DNA of 64,000 nt from a virus. The DNA is taken from positions 179,167 through 243,166 of IMG/VR virus record IMGVR_UViG_3300042560_001323; one strand, given 5' to 3'. The translations under genes and the position numbers were made by a program. Below are positions 60,224-64,000 of this stretch, in pieces (within the stretch, counting starts at the first letter, position 1; each line of letters starts with the position of its first letter). Below the pieces are notes generated by a model. It saw nothing but the letters and a program-made list of their open reading frames with translations. It did no database searches and was not told the DNA's origin.

Positions 60224-60277
60224 GACTTGTATAGAATACCAGATTATCATTCCCCGTCTTGCTCTACTGTGCCAGTT
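60224..60277 (-). promoter_or_regulatory. Two-box promoter motif
   Basis: Minus strand: AACTGGCAC, about 28 bases, GGTATTCTATACAAGTC, 17 bases before the start of the DUF1566 copy 1 gene. Confidence 0.5.
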
Positions 60278-60501
60278 CTTATTGTGACACAATAATCCAA
60301 ATAATCACTATTTGATTTTCTACCATCCCTCAAATAAGACGTAACAATGACGGGCACCATATCGGGCCACTTATATGCCCCAGTATCCTCTAGACCTTCG
60401 GATACGCCAGTAACTTCTACTTAACCGCCGTCTGGGGTTTTGTAGATCTTAGTGCCAAACTGTTTTGCTGCAGAAGGACTATAAAATGCTAGTCTTTGCA
60501 T
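60247..60501 (-). pseudogene. Hypothetical gene interrupted by an in-frame TAA
   Basis: From ATG at 60501: MQRLAFYSPSAAKQFGTKIY, KTPDGG, then TAA (60421-60423), then in the same frame VEVTGVSEGLEDTGAYKWPD, MVPVIVTSYLRDGRKSNSDY, ending at 60247. The frame is coding-like on both sides, so a sense codon (CAA, for Gln, by one change) probably became a stop. The function is unknown. It overlaps the upstream gene by 13 bases. Confidence 0.5.
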
Positions 60502-60707
60502 GGTGAGCAAGAGTAAATAAACTTCAAAAATGCCGACACTTTACCATCATCGTAGAAACAATCTGCTTCTTTCGGGATAATAATAGACGGGTTCTCATCC
60601 ATAAATCGGCCACTAAGAAACTGTCCGTATCTTAGACCCCCTTTATGTGTATGTGTATGCCATGCAGAGTTTGCATCTCTCAAAAACAATTCGGGGCAGA
60701 ATTCCAT
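60489..60707 (-). CDS. Hypothetical protein
   Basis: A 72-residue protein (MEFCPELFLRDANSAWHTHT, GGLRYGQFLSGRFMDENPSI, FLKFIYSCSPCKD) with an HTHTHK cluster and a C-x2-C near its end, suggesting metal binding. Two-box promoter motif 17-70 bases upstream. The function is unknown. Confidence 0.5.
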   Translation of the reverse strand: MEFCPELFLRDANSAWHTHTHKGGLRYGQFLSGRFMDENPSIIIPKEADCFYDDGKVSAFLKFIYSCSPCKD

Positions 60708-60723
60708 CAGTGGTTGGAGCGGT

Positions 60724-60777
60724 TGACTCTTATAGAATACCAGAATCTGTGGCCTGGGGGGAGTCGGTGTGCCAGTT
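60724..60777 (-). promoter_or_regulatory. Two-box promoter motif
   Basis: Minus strand: AACTGGCACAC, 25 bases, GGTATTCTATAAGAGTC, ending 16 bases before the ATG at 60707. Confidence 0.5.
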
Positions 60778-60914
60778 TGTTGGCCGGCTGGGGGTTCTTT
60801 ATACTTTGTGATTTTTCGGTGATTCTATTTGCGGGCGGGTGTTCGTGTGCATTTGGTGCAGGGTTGTTGATCGTTTTATATAAGGCGGGCCAAGTCCACT
60901 AAGACTGGCCACAC
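60778..60914. other. Gap, no gene found
   Basis: GT-rich spacer leading into the tandem-repeat array. It contains a CTAAGACTGGCCACACGA segment like those inside the degenerate repeats at 61155-61290. Confidence 0.5.
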
Positions 60915-61154
60915 GAGAACTATTTTTAATAAGAGAGAACTATTTTTAATAAGAGAGAACTATTTTTAATAAGAGAGAACTATTTTTAATAAGAGAGAAC
61001 GGATTTTAATAAGAGAGAACGGATTTTAATAAGAGAGAACGGATTTTAATAAGAGAGAACTATTTTTAATAAGAGAGAACTATTTTTAATAAGAGAGAAC
61101 TATTTTTAATAAGAGAGAACTATTTTTAATAAGAGAGAACTATTTTTAATAAGA
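60915..61154 (+). repeat. Array of twelve 20-bp tandem repeats
   Basis: The unit is GAGAACTATTTTTAATAAGA. Two variants alternate in blocks: four units with CTATTTTTAAT, three with CGGATTTTAAT, then five with CTATTTTTAAT; otherwise the units are identical. Each unit has a single AATAAGA box and an AT-rich core. Confidence 0.95.
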
Positions 61155-61290
61155 AGAAATGACTATAAACAGTTTACAATAAGACTAGCCAACATAAAAT
61201 GACTTTTAATAAGAAGGAATAGCTATAAACAGTTTACACTAAGACCGGCCACACAATAATGACTTTTAATAAGATATACCAACTAAGAAT
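61155..61290 (+). repeat. Two degenerate ~60-bp repeats after the array
   Basis: Two units share CTATAAACAGTTTACA followed by CTAAGAC/ATAAGAC, GGCCA/AGCCA, and TGACTTTTAATAAG. They keep the AATAAGA box of the 20-bp units and the GGCCACA box of the intergenic promoter repeats. Confidence 0.8.
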
Positions 61291-61363
61291 GGTTCTCAAT
61301 AAGATACTTTTGGATACTATCCAAAAACACCATAAAAAACAATAATAAACGATTAAACAATAA

Positions 61364-61390
61364 AAAATGACCATTTTTAGTGGTCATTTT
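61364..61390 (-). terminator. Bidirectional terminator
   Basis: A perfect stem AAAATGACCA/TGGTCATTTT with a 7-base loop closes the repeat region and follows the minus-strand gene ending at 61434. Confidence 0.85.
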
Positions 61391-61433
61391 AGATAAATTC
61401 AAAACGGCACACTGTTATACGCAACCTTAAACA

Positions 61434-61721
61434 TCATACAGCATCCTGTGCAGATTGCTCACTATACATAACAGCTCGAGCTGATTGATTGGCTGGATTA
61501 TCCTGAACTAAAGGTTCGTGCCATTCACCAGCACAAGGAGTTTCGTCAGTGAAACTCAACACAAACTTATCTGGGTTCTTAAGATAAGATTACAGAACCC
61601 GTGCTTTCATCGTATCAGAATAGGCATGAAATGTTAGAGGGTGTTGAATTTTATCAAATCCAGATTCAACAATAGACTTAGTGGAAATACCACCAATGAT
61701 TTGCACCTTGATTGTTTTCAT
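61434..61721 (-). pseudogene. Hypothetical gene interrupted by an in-frame TAA
   Basis: From ATG at 61721: MKTIKVQIIGGISTKSIVES, FHAYSDTMKARVL, then TAA (61590-61592), then in frame SYLKNPDKFVLSFTDETPCA, GEWHEPLVQDNPANQSARAV, ending at 61434. A CAA-to-TAA change would explain the stop. The joined product would be 95 residues with an alpha/beta start; the function is unknown. Confidence 0.5.
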
Positions 61722-61800
61722 TGTCTTTGTGTGGTTGACTTCGTTAGTTTAGGCTATGTTCTGGTTGGTTTGGTGGTCGCTTGTGCCAGTTTATTGACTG

Positions 61801-62337
61801 TCACGGTACAAATTCTACCCTATTATTAATATGTTCTTGCAACAACAATCTCCAATTTGTGAGTCCTTGTTTTATCTTTTCATTATAGTCTTCAATAAGA
61901 TAAGAATCAATTACTGTAATCTTTTTCTCGAGATACCAGAAGTGTGCATCTGTTGGATTACGGAATTCTTTCTCTAATCTCTTTCCGTTTCTATTTTTAC
62001 ATCCTGCACGATAGCATTTGTTTGCAGTATGATAATGGACTCCTAACGGCAGTTCACCTCTATCATTATGACGAAGAGTAAACAATGAATTGAGTGCTAG
62101 TGGTAAGAATAAACAGGTTTCTGCTGAATAAATCTTATTTCTTGGAAATAGCAAATCTTTATCTAATTGCCACCCGTCAACATAATTCTCATCAAACCAT
62201 ACTTTATAGTTGGAGAGTGTATGCCATTCTTCACTGACAGTACAACCAATGTATGTTGGTCTTTTTATATGAAAGGAAGGTGAATAACACCTTATAAAAA
62301 TACTCTTCCAAGAATTATAAAGTTTTTTATCTGCCAT
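61801..62337 (-). CDS. HNH/AP2-type endonuclease-like protein
   Basis: A 178-residue protein. Conserved segments are WKSIFIRCYSP, RPTYIGCTVSEEWHTLSNYKVWFDENY, GWQLDKDLLFPRNKIYSAETCLFLPLALNSLF and a C-terminal GVHYH ... EFRNPTDAHFWYLEKK. The W-x-x-M/I-x-x-RCY start, the C-x2-EW-H centre and the LDKDLL ... YSPxTC pattern define a phage HNH-like family of free-standing homing endonucleases with an AP2-like end. The start at 62337 is one base after the stop of the DUF1566 gene. Confidence 0.75.
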   Translation of the reverse strand: MADKKLYNSWKSIFIRCYSPSFHIKRPTYIGCTVSEEWHTLSNYKVWFDENYVDGWQLDKDLLFPRNKIYSAETCLFLPLALNSLFTLRHNDRGELPLGVHYHTANKCYRAGCKNRNGKRLEKEFRNPTDAHFWYLEKKITVIDSYLIEDYNEKIKQGLTNWRLLLQEHINNRVEFVP

Positions 62338-62338
62338 T

Positions 62339-63199
62339 TCAATAAGAAACACACCTGAAAGCCCGCACACAGAGAGCGTTGCTCTTGGTGATGTTCTGGG
62401 TACGATTATTGAAGTAGACGTGACAAGAGAAAGGGGCAGTGTTCTCGCTAGAACTCCAATACCATACCCTATTAAATTCATCAGGAATTACTTTATGTGC
62501 AAGTTTCAGTTGTTCTACTGAAGGGATAAACCATTGAGAAGAAATAAACCCTTGTTCTGTAAGTTTATCGAAGACTTCTGAAAATTCCTTGGACCACTTA
62601 CAATTAACTTCCGTTGATTTGGGTGCAACCACCAGGGCAAGACCGTTTTCTTTTTTAATAACAATTGAACCGTCTTCAAGGGTATCACCTACTTCTGCAT
62701 TTTCAATTGTAGGTGCCTTTTTGGATTTAAGTTGTTCCTTTAGTCTACTCAGTTGTTGTTCAGTGTCCTTAATAGACTGGAGCAGTTGTAGTTTAGGCTG
62801 TGTTTTTACGATCATTACAATGTCCATTGGGTGTTCGTAATCGTAATTGTAATCGTAATTGTAGACATAATTTCCTTCTGCGGTCCAAGTTTCAGTCCCC
62901 CATAATACTTCCATTTTGAATGGATAGACACTTCCATTTGTGTGTGCCTTAATGATGCCCGTAAGAACTTCACCGTTGCGTAGAGTAATCCTTACTTCGG
63001 TGTTGAGGAATTTGGAGAGATTGATAGTCATTTGGTGTTGTTGGGTGAACAGAGCAAGACCTAGCTCAAAATGAAACCAATCGGCTTCATAGGCCTCGTA
63101 AGTTTGGTAGGATGAGCGGTTTTTCTTGACATTTTCGATGCAAAATTCTAGGGAATCTTTTGTGTAGTAAGATGCACTAGCAAACGGTTTGGTACACAT
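62339..63199 (-). CDS. DUF1566-type variable protein, copy 2, with Sm-like middle domain
   Basis: A 286-residue protein. Residues 1-55 are an N-terminal extension (ASYYTKDSLEFCIENVKKNR). Residues 57-130 (MTINLSKFLNTEVRITLRNG, EVLTGIIKAH) look like a small Sm-like beta barrel that occurs alone in other phages. Residues about 133-160 are a coiled coil (SIKDTEQQLSRLKEQLKSKK). Residues 160-286 are the DUF1566-type domain (SQWFIPSVEQLKLAHKVIPD, WYWSSSEN), ending VRAFRCVSY. The last part is the variable region. It is the intact counterpart of 59741-60207. Confidence 0.75.
   Translation of the reverse strand: MCTKPFASASYYTKDSLEFCIENVKKNRSSYQTYEAYEADWFHFELGLALFTQQHQMTINLSKFLNTEVRITLRNGEVLTGIIKAHTNGSVYPFKMEVLWGTETWTAEGNYVYNYDYNYDYEHPMDIVMIVKTQPKLQLLQSIKDTEQQLSRLKEQLKSKKAPTIENAEVGDTLEDGSIVIKKENGLALVVAPKSTEVNCKWSKEFSEVFDKLTEQGFISSQWFIPSVEQLKLAHKVIPDEFNRVWYWSSSENTAPFSCHVYFNNRTQNITKSNALCVRAFRCVSY
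62372..62443 (-). other. Candidate DGR variable region, copy 2
   Basis: The segment between conserved TATTGGAGTTCTAGCGAG and TGTGTGCG. Compared with 59774-59851, most codon pairs share the third base and differ in the first two (TTC/AAC, TGC/TTC, GGC/CAC, CGC/TAC, TAC/CTC), the pattern left by adenine mutagenesis of AAY codons. Confidence 0.6.
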
Positions 63200-63380
63200 T
63201 GCCAGGCCGTCTTTAGTCAGTTGCCAATTGCCCAGTTGCCCAGTTGCATTAGAACCACTCGGAGGAATGTTTAGTATTACAGGTAAATCAATATTCTGCG
63301 GAAGTCATTGTTCGGTAGCAGTGAACGTTTGTATTCTACGGGTAACGGATGCCAGTCCTAGTTGCCATTGTGCCAGTTAA

Positions 63381-63995
63381 TCAACCGGCCGCAAAACCTT
63401 CAAACATCGGTAGAAAAACAGGTTTCTCAATACCTCCAATTAGTTCATAAGTGGCAGACCCGGCGGCAGACCCGGCGGCATCCCAGGCGGCATCCCCGGC
63501 GGCAGACCCGGCGGCATTCCTGGCGGCATACCAGGCGGCAGACCCGGCGGCATTCCTGGCGGCAGACCAGGCGGCATAGTCTAGGGCGCGGTAGCGGCGG
63601 GCAACTTCTTTCCATTGGTCGGCAGTAAGACTATCCATGAACCACCAGAAGTTAAGGACCGCCCGGTAGTTCTTGCCGATGTATTTCTTGGGATTGGTTA
63701 GAACATCAGACGGGGCTCCAGGTTCACCATCGTTAATTCTGCGAAGAAGAACCGAATGTGCAACTGAAATACCGAGCAGTCGGGCAACTTCTTGGTCGGC
63801 TTTAGATTGTTCGGTGTTGCGGAGCTGTTCCTCGCTATAACCGCCAATCTTGTATAGTACCTGACCTTGAGCACACATACAGGTTGTTGGTTCTTTACCA
63901 TCTTTAGGTGGTTCACTGGAGATAAGACTATTCTTAAAGGGGATGTTGCGGGGATCTTCCCAGAAAGCCAGAAGTGTTTCGGCTGCGGTGTTCAT
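63381..63995 (-). CDS. Hypothetical protein with Ala/Trp repeats, same family as 49307-49969
   Basis: A 204-residue protein. Residues 101-130 ([30 protein letters not shown]) are the conserved family core. Residues 135-185 are tandem repeats of a 5-10-residue Ala unit ([21 protein letters not shown]) encoded by near-identical GGC/GCC-rich DNA. The C-terminus is [27 protein letters not shown] segment lies near residue 40. The repeats should form an extended amphipathic helix. The function is unknown. Confidence 0.65.
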   Translation of the reverse strand: MNTAAETLLAFWEDPRNIPFKNSLISSEPPKDGKEPTTCMCAQGQVLYKIGGYSEEQLRNTEQSKADQEVARLLGISVAHSVLLRRINDGEPGAPSDVLTNPKKYIGKNYRAVLNFWWFMDSLTADQWKEVARRYRALDYAAWSAARNAAGSAAWYAARNAAGSAAGDAAWDAAGSAAGSATYELIGGIEKPVFLPMFEGFAAG

Positions 63996-64000
63996 TGGTG

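Noticed and set aside
60915-61154. The 20-bp repeat array as a CRISPR array.
   Set aside because: The units are directly adjacent with no unique spacers, and no cas gene is nearby; it is a simple tandem repeat.
45408-61721. General stop-codon recoding in the phage (TAA read as Gln).
   Set aside because: Most genes of the window, including essential ones such as gp13's upstream neighbour, end with TAA in tight overlaps, so TAA works as a stop.

Overview
The window is a piece of a large T4-like myovirus genome, almost certainly a cyanophage. Positions 1-40700 carry, on the minus strand and in canonical T4/cyanophage order, baseplate wedge (gp25, gp6, gp7-type, gp8 and two large partners), neck (gp13, gp14, gp15), terminase (gp16, gp17), tail sheath (gp18), tail tube (gp19), portal (gp20), a gp67-like prohead core peptide and several virion structural genes. 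A decayed photosystem II psbA gene at about 48.1-48.6 kb points to a cyanobacterial host. Short AT-rich gaps between the morphogenesis genes hold TATAAATA/CTAAATAG-type motifs at the position of T4-like late promoters.

The morphogenesis block is heavily invaded. The portal gene carries a full intein with an HNH endonuclease domain. The large terminase is a fractured gene: the N-half (Walker A up to GK) ends in a short split-intein N-fragment, the C-half (starting ST) is preceded by the intein C-fragment, and an IS200/IS605-type TnpB gene lies between them. A second intact TnpB sits at 41.6-42.9 kb, and a roughly 107-bp miniature derivative lies at 20.9-21.0 kb.

Positions 40.9-46.2 kb are a plus-strand group of late genes. 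Three of them start with a T4-type capsid-targeting signal (MKTFxxFIxEA), so they are probably head-packaged internal proteins; one is a GNAT acetyltransferase broken by a -1 frameshift. From 46.2 to 52.3 kb the minus strand holds small hypothetical genes, a terminase fragment, and a psbA remnant in which the first 61 and last ~19 codons flank a group I intron and the middle of the gene is missing.

Positions 52.4-64.0 kb are a different, GC-richer accessory zone of small minus-strand genes, each isolated with its own hairpin terminator. At least six spacers hold a repeat that combines a divergent sigma70-like promoter with a covarying small hairpin, about 90-107 bp upstream of a gene start. 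A second, two-box promoter-like motif precedes other genes. The zone also has an array of twelve 20-bp tandem repeats, two DUF1566-type genes whose 3' ends differ in the way expected of diversity-generating-retroelement variable regions, an HNH-type endonuclease gene, and three interrupted reading frames. No tRNA, rRNA or CRISPR array was recognised, and no reverse transcriptase gene is visible in the window.
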